The position numbers and the translations under genes are program-made. This document shows, one piece after another, positions 9,024-18,243 of a stretch of DNA of 64,000 bases (the stretch's first letter is position 1; every line of letters starts with the position of its first letter). This stretch comes from Spirochaetota bacterium (GTDB lineage Bacteria > Spirochaetota > UBA4802 > JAFGDQ01), in NCBI GenBank assembly GCA_034190085.1, contig JAXHTS010000052.1, positions 62,001-126,000 on the forward strand, in the 5' to 3' direction. The notes beneath the pieces are model-generated. The model was not told the origin of the DNA, did no database searches, and saw only the letters and a list, made by a program, of their open reading frames with translations.

Positions 9024-10205
9024 ATGCACATTTCAGCAAAAATTATTGATTCTATTGAGAGGTCTTCATGGATCAGGAGGATGTTTGAGCAGGGTGTTAA
9101 GTTAAAATTGAGGCTTGGCGAAGAGGGAGTTTTCGACTTCAGTCTGGGGAATCCGGATTTGAATCCCCCAGAAGAGTTTTACAGTGTGTTAAGGGGTATA
9201 ATAGAAGATCAGAGTCCTGGTGTTCATGGGTACATGCCAAATGCTGGATTCCCTGATTCCCGTGAGTCGATTGCTAAAAGGGTATCCCTGGACCATGAGA
9301 TCCATATTGATGGGGAGCATGTTATTATCACCTGTGGCGCAGCTGGTGGATTGAATATTATTTTAAAGACGATCCTAAATCCAGGTGAGGAGGTTATTGT
9401 TCCGAAACCATATTTTGCTGAGTATGGGTTTTATATTGATAATCATCAGGGCAGGATGATCCTCGTTGATACTGAGGAGGATTTTTCCCTCAATATTGAA
9501 AAAATTGATAAATCCATAACCAACAAAACAAAAGCAATACTTATCAATTCACCAAACAATCCCACTGGGATTGTATATTCCGAGGATGAGATAAGAGAAC
9601 TCTCAGGATTATTGGAGAGTTATGCCAGGAAGAATAGAATAATCTATCTTATTTCCGATGAGCCCTATAGAGAGATTGTGTATGATGGCATCAAAGTGCC
9701 AAGCATTTTGAAGCAATATGCTCACTCAATTGTTGTATCATCCTTCTCAAAAACATTCTCTATTCCAGGCGAGAGGATCGGATACATCGCTGTAAATCCT
9801 TCAAGCGTTGAGTGTGATATGCTTATGTCAGGTCTCATCCTCAGTAACAGGATTCTTGGGTTTGTTAATGCCCCGGCTCTTATGCAGAGGGTTGTTGTAC
9901 AGATCTGTGATCTCTCGATTGATGTTGATGTTTACAAAAGTAGAAGGGAGCTACTGGTGAACGGGCTGCAAGAGGCGGGATATGAGTTTACAAAACCTGG
10001 AGGGACATTCTACCTATTTTGCAGATCGCCAATTAGTGATGATATTAAATTCGTTGAGCATCTGCAGAAGTATAATATTCTTGTGGTTCCTGGAAGCGGA
10101 TTTGGTGGTCCTGGCTATTTCCGGATATCCTTTTGTGTCTCTGAGGAGGTGATCCGTAGGGCTCTCCCGAAATTTAAGGAGGCCATTGATTCAATAAGGC
10201 GATAA
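9024..10205 (+). CDS. Class I/II pyridoxal-phosphate aminotransferase
   Basis: A 393-residue fold-type I aminotransferase of the aspartate/aromatic group. The Schiff-base lysine is Lys243 (SSFSKTFSIPGERIGY); the phosphate-binding and Asn/Asp/Tyr contacts are in NSPNNPTGIVY and ISDEPYREIVYDG. The C-terminal arginine that binds the substrate carboxylate is in GYFRISFC. It is cytoplasmic; the true amino donor cannot be read from sequence. AGGGAG lies 9 bases before the ATG. The next gene, an envelope protein, begins only 6 bases after its stop, so they are probably co-transcribed, which is an unusual pairing. Confidence 0.88.
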   Translation: MHISAKIIDSIERSSWIRRMFEQGVKLKLRLGEEGVFDFSLGNPDLNPPEEFYSVLRGIIEDQSPGVHGYMPNAGFPDSRESIAKRVSLDHEIHIDGEHVIITCGAAGGLNIILKTILNPGEEVIVPKPYFAEYGFYIDNHQGRMILVDTEEDFSLNIEKIDKSITNKTKAILINSPNNPTGIVYSEDEIRELSGLLESYARKNRIIYLISDEPYREIVYDGIKVPSILKQYAHSIVVSSFSKTFSIPGERIGYIAVNPSSVECDMLMSGLILSNRILGFVNAPALMQRVVVQICDLSIDVDVYKSRRELLVNGLQEAGYEFTKPGGTFYLFCRSPISDDIKFVEHLQKYNILVVPGSGFGGPGYFRISFCVSEEVIRRALPKFKEAIDSIRR

Positions 10206-10211
10206 AGTATT

Positions 10212-11510
10212 ATGAAAGGGATATTAAAAATAGTAGACACAGCTCTTAGGCTTTACCTGATCGCAATACCCTCTCTTCCAGTTTTTGCCTTTTCTTCAAA
10301 TTCCGAAAACATATCTCAAGAGGAGATTCAGAAGAACATTCATTATCTACTTCGTGAATACAGGCAAATCCTTCAGAAGAAGGATTGGAAGGTTGTAATA
10401 GAGACTAATCAACTGAGAGCCTATTATTATAATTATAAATACAGAGAGATCAGAGCACAAATTGAAGTAGCAGAGGAAACAGACCAGATTAAATTTGTTA
10501 TATCCCTTGCTAATGGGGGTCAGCACTGGCAAAGGAATTTTATTATCAAAGAGAAACTCCCACTGGATAATGCTTATGCCAGGAATATGATGCTAGCCTT
10601 CATGTTGAATCCATTATTTTCAGAGGACAGGTCCCAGGTTAATAACCAGATATTTTTTTCACATGTGGCCATAGGATACAACAGAACCCATGATAATAGA
10701 GAGTTTTATCCTCAATGGAAAGAGGGTAGCATATATTTTGCAGGAGAACTGCAATACGATCCTTCAATAAACACCAAGGAGAGGGATATCCCCTTGTCAA
10801 TAGGGGATTATATGTCATTTGACTTTTATGTTGCCTATGATTCACAGATTAGGGAGAATTATTCAAATATTGACATTCTCTTATTTGGCAAGCATAAATA
10901 CGGAATTTCTGATTCCAGCAGTACTAGATCCCTTCATGGCTTTTTCAATGGTATAGAGTATTTCCGACCGAGTTTCAGGGACTCAACAATGCATTGGGAT
11001 CACCAAATATACAAAAAACAGCCCCACATTCAGTTCTTCCTGTATAGAGTCCTCTCGTGGGGATTTATTAGGTCCACAACTGGACAAGGTATATATACAA
11101 CATCATTTATGGCTGGAATTGGTCCTTCAATAAATTCTTCTCTCACTGCCACAGGTATCTCAAGAGCAGAAGAGGATAATCTCAGTCACATCTTTAAATC
11201 ATACCCAGTATATCGAAGACAAAATTTTTATTACAGTGTAGCATTACCCCTGTCTGTTTCATTCTTGGTTGATAAAATCCACAACCTAAGGTTACAAACC
11301 GGATATAACTGGTATCTATTTTATGCTATAGAGAATGAGAGAGCCTATGAAATGCTAAATATGCTAAAATTATCTGTTGGTTACTATTTATTGGATAATC
11401 TTTTATTTGACATAAATTATGAATTCTGGAATATAAACAGCAGAGTAGCAAGTGACACAAAACAGCATCAATGGAATAGGATAGTGCTTGAAATAGAATA
11501 TCTCTTATGA
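10212..11510 (+). CDS. Putative exported outer-membrane beta-barrel protein, unknown function
   Basis: A 432-residue protein with a hydrophobic N-terminus (about residues 12-30, SLPVFAFSS) that looks like a signal peptide. The mature part begins with a helical stretch (EEIQKNIHYLLREYRQIL) and continues as alternating aromatic-rich strands; the last residues (RIVLEIEYLL) resemble the closing strand of an outer-membrane barrel. I recognise no family motif. It is tightly spaced between the aminotransferase (6 bases) and the DUF3943-like gene (32 bases), so the three probably form one transcript. The barrel assignment rests only on composition and strand periodicity. Confidence 0.6.
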   Translation: MKGILKIVDTALRLYLIAIPSLPVFAFSSNSENISQEEIQKNIHYLLREYRQILQKKDWKVVIETNQLRAYYYNYKYREIRAQIEVAEETDQIKFVISLANGGQHWQRNFIIKEKLPLDNAYARNMMLAFMLNPLFSEDRSQVNNQIFFSHVAIGYNRTHDNREFYPQWKEGSIYFAGELQYDPSINTKERDIPLSIGDYMSFDFYVAYDSQIRENYSNIDILLFGKHKYGISDSSSTRSLHGFFNGIEYFRPSFRDSTMHWDHQIYKKQPHIQFFLYRVLSWGFIRSTTGQGIYTTSFMAGIGPSINSSLTATGISRAEEDNLSHIFKSYPVYRRQNFYYSVALPLSVSFLVDKIHNLRLQTGYNWYLFYAIENERAYEMLNMLKLSVGYYLLDNLLFDINYEFWNINSRVASDTKQHQWNRIVLEIEYLL

Positions 11511-11542
11511 TGTTTTATACATCTTAGTATAAACCAAAAGCA

Positions 11543-12703
11543 ATGACTAATTTAAAGAGAATAATGAAATCCTGGGAAATAATATGCATTGTTTGCATAA
11601 TATGTGTATTGATATCCGATATCCTCTACTCCAAGGGTAATCATAACTATAATAGTAGGATAAATCTGATTGATATGGATATAAATTCTCCTGTATTGAA
11701 ACTAATGCAAAATACGGGATTATTCAATTACCATAGCGCTGATGTAAACTATTTATCAGATAGGTATAAATTATTCGACTCTAATGATCAGATAAGCATC
11801 ATAAGCAATTCAAAAAATTACGAAGGGGCGGATTATATCGCCTTTGATATATACTCCAAGGATAATCAAAATCAACAATTTAGGCTTAACTGGGACATAA
11901 GGAATGATATTGAATCGAACTCACTCAGGGATGAGTCAATGAAGAAGATTATGAATTTTGTTATGTCCACACGTGGAAGAGATATAAATGAAGTGATTCT
12001 TAATGACACTATATATTCTAAAGAGATTAAGAATTTCAATTTAGCCTTTTATGATGATGAAGGTGGGAGTCATACAAGTAACTATTCCATTACTTTCGAA
12101 TCAAGTCCATCATTTCAATATCGGTTTTTAAGAACCAGTGTGGAGATTATATTTTTGAATGGCCTCGGTGTTGCAAACTATTGGATAAACAAACATGAAA
12201 ATGAGGTTGATTGGGAATACGGATATAGCTGGAAAGAACAGAAACGGAAGGTGGAAGAGGGATGGTCCTTGGATACAAACAATTTTCGGACGAATACGGT
12301 CTATCATATCTATTCTGGGGCAGTCTATTATCAAGCCGCTAGAAGTAATGGTTTCGGTTATTCAGCATCAACAGCATTTGCCTTTGCAGGAAGTTTGATG
12401 TGGGAATATTTTGGTGAGTTTCATGAACAGGCTTCTGCTAATGATATGATATTCACAACTATGGGGGGCGCAATCCTTGGAGAGGCTTTAAGAAATGCCA
12501 GTATCTATGTTGAAAGAAGGTTTAAAGTGGGTCTCTTTGGTAATATATTTGCCTTTCTGCTTGATCCCCTCAGGATTATTAATAAATACATTGATTCCAA
12601 GATGGGAGATGACTATAATTTTAATGTTACCTTCTCCAACCCTGCTCAAACCATCCTAGGAAGAAATATTGATGATATTGTAACATCCAAAGATGGGAGG
12701 TAA
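11543..12703 (+). CDS. DUF3943-like membrane/envelope protein
   Basis: A 386-residue protein with one N-terminal hydrophobic segment (about residues 10-28), either an anchor or an uncleaved signal. The C-terminal third holds the pattern typical of DUF3943: HIYSGAVYYQAARSNGFGYS, then SLMWEYFGEFHE and, further on, DMIFTTMGGAILGEALRNASIYVE. The conserved acidic and His residues face a helical bundle in such proteins; the function is unknown. The ATG at 11543 lacks a good ribosome site, and an in-frame ATG at 11564 behind AAAGAGA is a plausible alternative. It follows the putative barrel gene by 32 bases and ends just before the convergent oxidoreductase gene. Confidence 0.6.
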   Translation: MTNLKRIMKSWEIICIVCIICVLISDILYSKGNHNYNSRINLIDMDINSPVLKLMQNTGLFNYHSADVNYLSDRYKLFDSNDQISIISNSKNYEGADYIAFDIYSKDNQNQQFRLNWDIRNDIESNSLRDESMKKIMNFVMSTRGRDINEVILNDTIYSKEIKNFNLAFYDDEGGSHTSNYSITFESSPSFQYRFLRTSVEIIFLNGLGVANYWINKHENEVDWEYGYSWKEQKRKVEEGWSLDTNNFRTNTVYHIYSGAVYYQAARSNGFGYSASTAFAFAGSLMWEYFGEFHEQASANDMIFTTMGGAILGEALRNASIYVERRFKVGLFGNIFAFLLDPLRIINKYIDSKMGDDYNFNVTFSNPAQTILGRNIDDIVTSKDGR

Positions 12704-12738
12704 AACATCAAGCTCTTTTGCTGCCCTATTACTAAGGA

Positions 12739-14706
12739 TCAAGCGAGAAGGCCTTCACTCTCAAGTGTTTGAGCCACATCTTTCATATTGAGTTCATTTA
12801 GCTTGGCCTTTGTTTGGAGACCTGTGGATACATCCCAACCCCTGATATCATAATATTCGTCCATCATCTTCTTAAATGCCTCTCTATCAACAACCATACC
12901 CCTTCTTGAAAAGGGTTCTCCATCCTTTCCAGGCACAAGGCATTCTGGATTGCCAAAGTCTCCTTTTAGGGGATCAATGAAATTGAACTCCTCCAGTGTA
13001 TCATACTCTCTTCCCTTGCGTCCCTCTCTATTATGAACCGCTCTTTGTAGATTATAGATTCGTTCACCAATTTTGTATAGTCCATTTTCATCGATCTCCT
13101 GACCCGTTACTGCTGTATAGAGTTGGCTCTCCAGGGTGGGATCGCCCACATGGTCATCAGATACAGCCGAATATAGGATGGGCCATGTGAAATCACATAG
13201 AATGAGACTCTCCTTTGCATATTGACGATCCTGAATCCTGACTCCAGCCATGGCCTTGCCCTCATATGTTGAAAAATCAGCAGCTACCTCGCTTCCCCAA
13301 AACCTTTTGCCAATCCCTCTAATCGCATCAGAGCTGATGCCAATATTTCTCAAGCTGTCTAACATTGAAAATTCTCCAAGGGGAGATTGTGAAGTTGATG
13401 CTTGGGCTTGAATAGCCCACCTAACGGCCAAGGTGCTTACTTCATGAAGGAGTTGGATCGGAAGCCTGGGCTCAGTTGCATAGAATATACCAGTTGTAAG
13501 GTACATCCTTGCCCCATAGACAGGATTGTAACCGGTTTTTGTGATATAATCTGTAATGAGCTTCTCTCCCTCTTCACCTAAAGTACTGGCTGCCTTGTGG
13601 GTGCCTTGGGCAAGCACATCTCCAAAATCCTCTCGATGTGATATCTTTCTTATCAAGGTCTCAATAAATTCCCTGCTTCCGATTTTAGAAATGGGAATGC
13701 CGGTCTGTTCATCTGTTAAAAGCCCTGACTTATAGCATCTGCTCAACCACATTATCATTGTCTCAACGCCATGGGTATCTAGGCCATAATCATCGCACAG
13801 CTTATTTGCCAGATATGGGACCTCATTGTATTCACCATAATAGCGAAATGCTCGAATTTCATAGAATATAGAAGATTGACACATGAACTTGCCCCTCTTG
13901 CCGTCCTCACCAGGAAAGGTCGCGCGTATGCATGCTCCCATACAACCATAGCATATGTTTTTTTTTAGCCTATCTATAGGAATCATTGGAGAGAGAGGTA
14001 AAACCTCCTTAACAGGCCCTCCAATCATTACCAGTATCTTTTCCTTTATATCCCGAATCTTTTGGCGATTAGCTACATGGATCTTGTTCTCCCCCCTTAC
14101 AGCAATAGCCTTTAGGTTTTTAGAACCCATCACAGATGCTAATCCGCTCGATCCGCTGGAGTCGCTGTCCGCTAAGAAGGTGGAAAAGGTTACGCCATTC
14201 TCGCCAGCAGGGCCAATGGCCACTACTCGAACGGAAGAGCCATGTTTTTCCTTTAGTTCTTCACGGCAGGTAATTGCGCCCTTGCCCATAAGGTGAGTTG
14301 CATCCCTTAGCTCTATATCATCTCCATTGATCCAAAGATAGACAGGTTTATCCGCCCTGCCGTGAAGAACCAGGGCATCAAAACCTGCATGCTTCAATTG
14401 AGCGCCCCATGCGCCGCCTAGATTGCAGAATGAGAACTGATTGTGTATAGGTGATTTTCCACAGACCTGCCACCTGGAACCGGCAAAACCTGTAACCGCT
14501 GTCACAGGGCCAGTAGCAAAGATGAGCCTGCTCTCTGGATCAAATGCCTCAACATGGGGGGGGGATTCATCCCAATATATCTTGACAGCGATACCCCTTC
14601 CCCCTAAGTAAAGATCAGCATAGTCTTCTGTAGGGACTCTTTCATTTAAACCTGTCGAAAGATTTACCTTTAGAATACTTCCAGCATATCCTTTCAAGTA
14701 AGTCAT
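12739..14706 (-). CDS. Aldehyde:ferredoxin oxidoreductase-family tungsten/molybdenum enzyme
   Basis: The 655-residue length and motifs fit the AOR family, which oxidises aldehydes to acids with ferredoxin using a bis-pterin tungsten cofactor and a [4Fe-4S] cluster. Cluster ligands are Cys252, Cys255 and Cys259 (ICYGCMGAC) and a distal Cys504 (LILCDFTWP), matching the CxxCxxxC plus distal Cys pattern. The N-terminal pterin-binding domain is marked by LYLGGRGIAVKIYWDE and SGSSGLASVMGSKNLKAIAV. It is an oxygen-sensitive cytoplasmic enzyme, so it suggests anaerobic growth. GGAGA lies 8 bases before the ATG. It follows the antiporter gene by 23 bases on the same strand. The exact substrate is unknown. 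Confidence 0.9.
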   Translation of the reverse strand: MTYLKGYAGSILKVNLSTGLNERVPTEDYADLYLGGRGIAVKIYWDESPPHVEAFDPESRLIFATGPVTAVTGFAGSRWQVCGKSPIHNQFSFCNLGGAWGAQLKHAGFDALVLHGRADKPVYLWINGDDIELRDATHLMGKGAITCREELKEKHGSSVRVVAIGPAGENGVTFSTFLADSDSSGSSGLASVMGSKNLKAIAVRGENKIHVANRQKIRDIKEKILVMIGGPVKEVLPLSPMIPIDRLKKNICYGCMGACIRATFPGEDGKRGKFMCQSSIFYEIRAFRYYGEYNEVPYLANKLCDDYGLDTHGVETMIMWLSRCYKSGLLTDEQTGIPISKIGSREFIETLIRKISHREDFGDVLAQGTHKAASTLGEEGEKLITDYITKTGYNPVYGARMYLTTGIFYATEPRLPIQLLHEVSTLAVRWAIQAQASTSQSPLGEFSMLDSLRNIGISSDAIRGIGKRFWGSEVAADFSTYEGKAMAGVRIQDRQYAKESLILCDFTWPILYSAVSDDHVGDPTLESQLYTAVTGQEIDENGLYKIGERIYNLQRAVHNREGRKGREYDTLEEFNFIDPLKGDFGNPECLVPGKDGEPFSRRGMVVDREAFKKMMDEYYDIRGWDVSTGLQTKAKLNELNMKDVAQTLESEGLLA

Positions 14707-14729
14707 TTAATTTCTCCTGTATGTTTTAA

Positions 14730-16457
14730 TTAAAATTTTCGGAACACAGCCAGTACGTCATTCTGGCTAATGATTCCTTTAAGACGATCAGTCTCATTTT
14801 CATCAACTACTGGGAGATAACTTATATTTTTATGTTTCTTAAAGATTTTGAGGACATCACCTATTGTGCTGTTTGGATGAGTTACTATTTGAACCTCTTT
14901 AACCAGATCGAGCGCTACTATCAAATTTGTAAGAATTGGATCGAATAATACATTACGAATGTCGCTATAATCAATTACCCCCACAAAGCGTCCCTCTTTA
15001 TCTAGGATTGGGAAGCGATCATAGCGACTGTGAGCAATTAAATGCAAAAGTTCGTCAAAAGGAGTGTCTTCATGTATTGTATTCACATTAGTTCGCATTA
15101 TATGCTTCACTAATATATCCTTGGCGTTATCTACACTATGCCCCATGGGTATTCCGATAGAAGATCTGAAGTAGTTGACCACCTGGTGTACTCCCTCAAA
15201 AGAACCAATAGGCGCCTTTTTAGCTAGTAATGTGAGAAGTGGCACCTCCCCGGCTCGAACAAGCCCGAACCGAATGCTTATTGGTCCAATGAGTTCAAAT
15301 ATTACAACCGAACCCAATACTACTGTGCTAATTATTTCTTTGCCAGGCATATTCATATCCCTTAATGAGTGACATAAGCCAATAGCTACTCCTGCCTGGG
15401 CTAGCATCGCAAATCCTGACCAATTCTGTTCAGGATTTTTGAATTTGCCAAATTTAGCACCAAGTCGGCATCCTAATAATTTCCCTATAATTCTAGCCAC
15501 TATATAAGCAAATCCCAATACACCAATATGAGTTAATGCCTCCAAGTGCAAAGTCGCTCCTGCTAATACAAAGAAAATCACATAGAGGGCATAATCGAAC
15601 TGTTTAATAGAGTTTAAAACCTTATCCGCTTGTGGAGAGAAGTTTACAAACAACATCCCACAGGCAAAACTCCCAAGTAAGAAATTATATCCAAATAATT
15701 TGCATAAACCAAGAACAGCTATGTTGCCTCCAAGTGTCAATAACTGAAATTCTGTTACAAGTTCGAGTCGTTGAGCCCAAATACTCATGATGAATCCTAA
15801 AATCCCACCAATTAGAATAGGATTTATAATCTGCGATAATAAATCGAATATGTTGTCTTTAGGGGTTATTAACAAAAAAGTAGCGATAATAAATGCTATA
15901 ATTGTGAAGAGATTATTAAAGCCAATAAGTGTAGTTACTGCATCTGTTACAGGTCCCTCAGATTCGTATTCACGAATTACCATAAGCGTTGCCGCAGGCG
16001 CTGTAGCAATGGCAAAAATGCTCAAGAATATGCTAAGATAAAGTGGAAGGCTAATATCATGCGTAAATCCTTCGATTAAATGTTCAGTATACAGGAGTGA
16101 AGCAACAAGGATACAGAGGAAAACCAGGCTACATGTGATAACTATTTCAGATATCGAGAAGATTATGATGCGACGCTTCCATCGCTGTAACAATTCACCC
16201 CGAAATTGCATAGCAATAGAAAATACAATCAATGTTAAGGCAATTTCCGATATAGTATAAAGCCGATTTAATATATATGCATTTAAGATGGGTTGTATGT
16301 TGAATAAATCAGCAAATGATGGTCCAACAAATAAACCGGTTAACAGATAACCAGTAACCCTAGGAATATGAAGCCTGGCGACAAGTCTGCCGATAAATAG
16401 CGCTAATAGAAATAGAACTGCAAGTAAGACAAATGTTGTGGCTAAAGAGTCATTCAT
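14730..16457 (-). CDS. Monovalent cation:proton antiporter (CPA2/Kef-like) with C-terminal CBS pair
   Basis: A 575-residue protein with 11-13 hydrophobic helices over residues 1-400 (Na+/H+ exchanger fold: RLHIPRVTGYLLTGLFVGP at the first re-entrant segment) and two CBS motifs at about 445-575 (HIMRTNVNTIHEDTPFDELL and later VTHPNSTIGDVLKIFKKHKN). It should exchange Na+ or K+ for protons across the inner membrane, with the CBS pair sensing adenine nucleotides or ionic strength. AGGGGAAT precedes the ATG. A hairpin sits further up in the leader. It is the first gene of a two-gene unit with the AOR-family enzyme, perhaps linking redox metabolism and ion homeostasis. Confidence 0.87.
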   Translation of the reverse strand: MNDSLATTFVLLAVLFLLALFIGRLVARLHIPRVTGYLLTGLFVGPSFADLFNIQPILNAYILNRLYTISEIALTLIVFSIAMQFRGELLQRWKRRIIIFSISEIVITCSLVFLCILVASLLYTEHLIEGFTHDISLPLYLSIFLSIFAIATAPAATLMVIREYESEGPVTDAVTTLIGFNNLFTIIAFIIATFLLITPKDNIFDLLSQIINPILIGGILGFIMSIWAQRLELVTEFQLLTLGGNIAVLGLCKLFGYNFLLGSFACGMLFVNFSPQADKVLNSIKQFDYALYVIFFVLAGATLHLEALTHIGVLGFAYIVARIIGKLLGCRLGAKFGKFKNPEQNWSGFAMLAQAGVAIGLCHSLRDMNMPGKEIISTVVLGSVVIFELIGPISIRFGLVRAGEVPLLTLLAKKAPIGSFEGVHQVVNYFRSSIGIPMGHSVDNAKDILVKHIMRTNVNTIHEDTPFDELLHLIAHSRYDRFPILDKEGRFVGVIDYSDIRNVLFDPILTNLIVALDLVKEVQIVTHPNSTIGDVLKIFKKHKNISYLPVVDENETDRLKGIISQNDVLAVFRKF

Positions 16458-16513
16458 ATACTAATTCCCCTACATGTTGTTGAGCAATAAATGGGAAAAG
16501 GATTTATTTTAGT

Positions 16514-16557
16514 CCCGAAGGAGGATATATATACTCACCATTAGAGTGTTATTCGGG
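16514..16557 (-). repeat. Inverted repeat in the leader of the antiporter gene
   Basis: CCCGAA (16514-16519) pairs with TTCGGG (16552-16557); a smaller ACTC/GAGT hairpin lies in the loop. Read on the minus strand, the loop contains CCTCCTT, an anti-Shine-Dalgarno-like sequence, some 60 bases upstream of the antiporter start codon. It is too weak to name as a riboswitch. Confidence 0.35.
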
Positions 16558-16668
16558 TTTCATTACATTTGTATACATTACACATAATAAATAACATCCT
16601 CTTTTGTGATGGCATTACACAAATAGCCTATAGTTATTACAACCTTCATGCTGGCACAGTTGACACCA

Positions 16669-17448
16669 TTAAGGTTCTTTTGCTCTTTCCCAGATTTCAT
16701 CTAACTCATTAAGGCTCATCTCATCCATCTTTTTCCCAGACTGTAATGTCTCTTTTTCAATATATTGAAATCTCTTTATGAATTTTTGTATAGTCTTTTT
16801 AAGCGCCTCTTCCGGATTGATTCCAATAAAACGAGATATATTGACAAGTGTGAAAAAGATGTCTCCAATCTCCTCATAAATCAATTCTGGATCATTTTGA
16901 GATAGCGCCTCCCTGAATTCTCTGATCTCTTCTTCGAGTTTGATGTTTACATCTTCAATCCTGTCCCAGTCGAAACCAATTCTGGAGACCTTTTGTTGTA
17001 CCCGATAGGCCTTTAGAAGGGCTGGTAGATGTTTGGGTATCCCGTTGAGGATGGATTCCTCTGGTTTTTTTTCTTCTCTTTTAATATTTTCCCACTTCTT
17101 TATAACATCCTTCTTGTTATCAATCCTTTCATTTCCAAATACATGTGGATGTCTACGAATTAGTTTATTGATGATGCCCTTGGCAACATCGTCTATATTG
17201 AAGTTTTTCTCTTCACTGGCCAACTGTGCATGCGCATAAACCTGGTATAGTAGATCGCCAAGTTCTTCTTTTAAATTATCTATGTCACCATTTTCAATTG
17301 CGTCGATAACCTCATAGGTCTCTTCAATGAGGTATGGTTTCAGGGTATTGGAGGTCTGAGCTTTATCCCATGCGCAACCTTTCTCTCCCCTTAAAATTGA
17401 GGCGATATCCTGCAACTGATATAGTGGTTCATTTCTCTTTAACTCCAT
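16669..17448 (-). CDS. mazG: Nucleoside triphosphate pyrophosphohydrolase MazG
   Basis: A 259-residue full-length MazG with two tandem all-alpha NTP-PPase domains. The first has the metal-binding pattern EETYEVIDAIENGD followed by LKEELGDLLYQVYAHAQ; the second has LEEEIREFREAL and YEEIGDIFFTLVNISRF. The CAWDKAQT segment near residue 26 is characteristic. It hydrolyses (d)NTPs to NMP and pyrophosphate, cleaning up aberrant nucleotides or damping ppGpp signalling. GGAG precedes the ATG by 7 bases. It lies 112 bases downstream of acpS on the same strand. Confidence 0.93.
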   Translation of the reverse strand: MELKRNEPLYQLQDIASILRGEKGCAWDKAQTSNTLKPYLIEETYEVIDAIENGDIDNLKEELGDLLYQVYAHAQLASEEKNFNIDDVAKGIINKLIRRHPHVFGNERIDNKKDVIKKWENIKREEKKPEESILNGIPKHLPALLKAYRVQQKVSRIGFDWDRIEDVNIKLEEEIREFREALSQNDPELIYEEIGDIFFTLVNISRFIGINPEEALKKTIQKFIKRFQYIEKETLQSGKKMDEMSLNELDEIWERAKEP

Positions 17449-17560
17449 AAAGCAACTCCAGTATAGAAAAAATATAAGTAATATTCATTTTAATAATAAC
17501 TTATCCCTCAAATTAGCAAGATAAATGATGTCTGTCTAAATAATATCTATAATTAAGCCT

Positions 17561-17941
17561 CTATGGTATTTCAATTATGACTAAGGCAATAGCATAATCC
17601 CTTTCATGGCTTATGCTAATGTTGACAATAGGTTGCCCTGCATCAATGTGTATGGATAGCTTTTCCATAATTATGCTTGTGTTATTAATATAGGGTTTAC
17701 CTTTATGGTCATTTAAGATTTCAATTTCACTATATCTAATATCATGTCTCTCTCCCATGGCTTTAATTATTGCTTCCTTAGCCGCAAATCTTCCAGAAAT
17801 ATAAATATGCTGATTCAGATCATGGAGTTGTTCTATCTCTGCCTTTGATAATATCCTTTGAATAAATCTATTATGATAGATATCAATAAGTCTTTTGATT
17901 CTGTTAATTTGAACGATGTCAATACCAATGCCATAAATCAT
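17561..17941 (-). CDS. acpS: Holo-[acyl-carrier-protein] synthase
   Basis: A 126-residue protein with the AcpS signatures: GIGIDIVQINRI at the N-terminus (Mg-binding Asp8) and ISGRFAAKEAIIKAMG (Glu and Lys of the active site). It transfers 4'-phosphopantetheine from CoA to the serine of apo-ACP, activating fatty-acid synthesis; it works as a cytoplasmic trimer. The C-terminal VNISISHERDYAIALVI is also typical. The start ATG has AGGG seven bases upstream and AT-rich -10-like sequence right behind. It is followed by mazG on the same strand. Confidence 0.93.
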   Translation of the reverse strand: MIYGIGIDIVQINRIKRLIDIYHNRFIQRILSKAEIEQLHDLNQHIYISGRFAAKEAIIKAMGERHDIRYSEIEILNDHKGKPYINNTSIIMEKLSIHIDAGQPIVNISISHERDYAIALVIIEIP

Positions 17942-18243
17942 TAATTGCCCTATAATATAGTAATATATTTTCTTGGAGAAGTGTTCATTATGCCAATCAA
18001 TGCATTGAATGGGTCATCTTTTCTATTGATTTTATAACTGTCACTAGGTTTTTTGTTGATCAAATCGAATTGATACCAAATATGCTTATATCCCTTCCTC
18101 CACTTTACAACCTTATGGATGGTGTTATAATAAAGATGATTTTAGTAATTTTTACTTGACGCTCCCTTTTTGTACTGTAACTTTAATCAACATTGTTGTG
18201 ATGATGGAAAAGTATTGATTTCTTTATTACCTAGGAGGAGTGC
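17942..18243. other. Divergent intergenic region between acpS and the FecR lipoprotein gene
   Basis: About 300 AT-rich bases that must hold promoters for both flanking genes. TTGACG at 18156-18161 could serve the lipoprotein gene, but a matching -10 box is not clear (TTTAAT at 18182 is 20 bases away). CTAGGAGGAG at 18230-18239 is the ribosome site of the lipoprotein gene. Confidence 0.35.

Noticed and set aside
14556-14564. Nine-base G run in the AOR-family gene, similar to the HAD tract
   Set aside because: The frame is intact across it and it codes for a normal Ser-Pro-Pro segment; no sign of switching.
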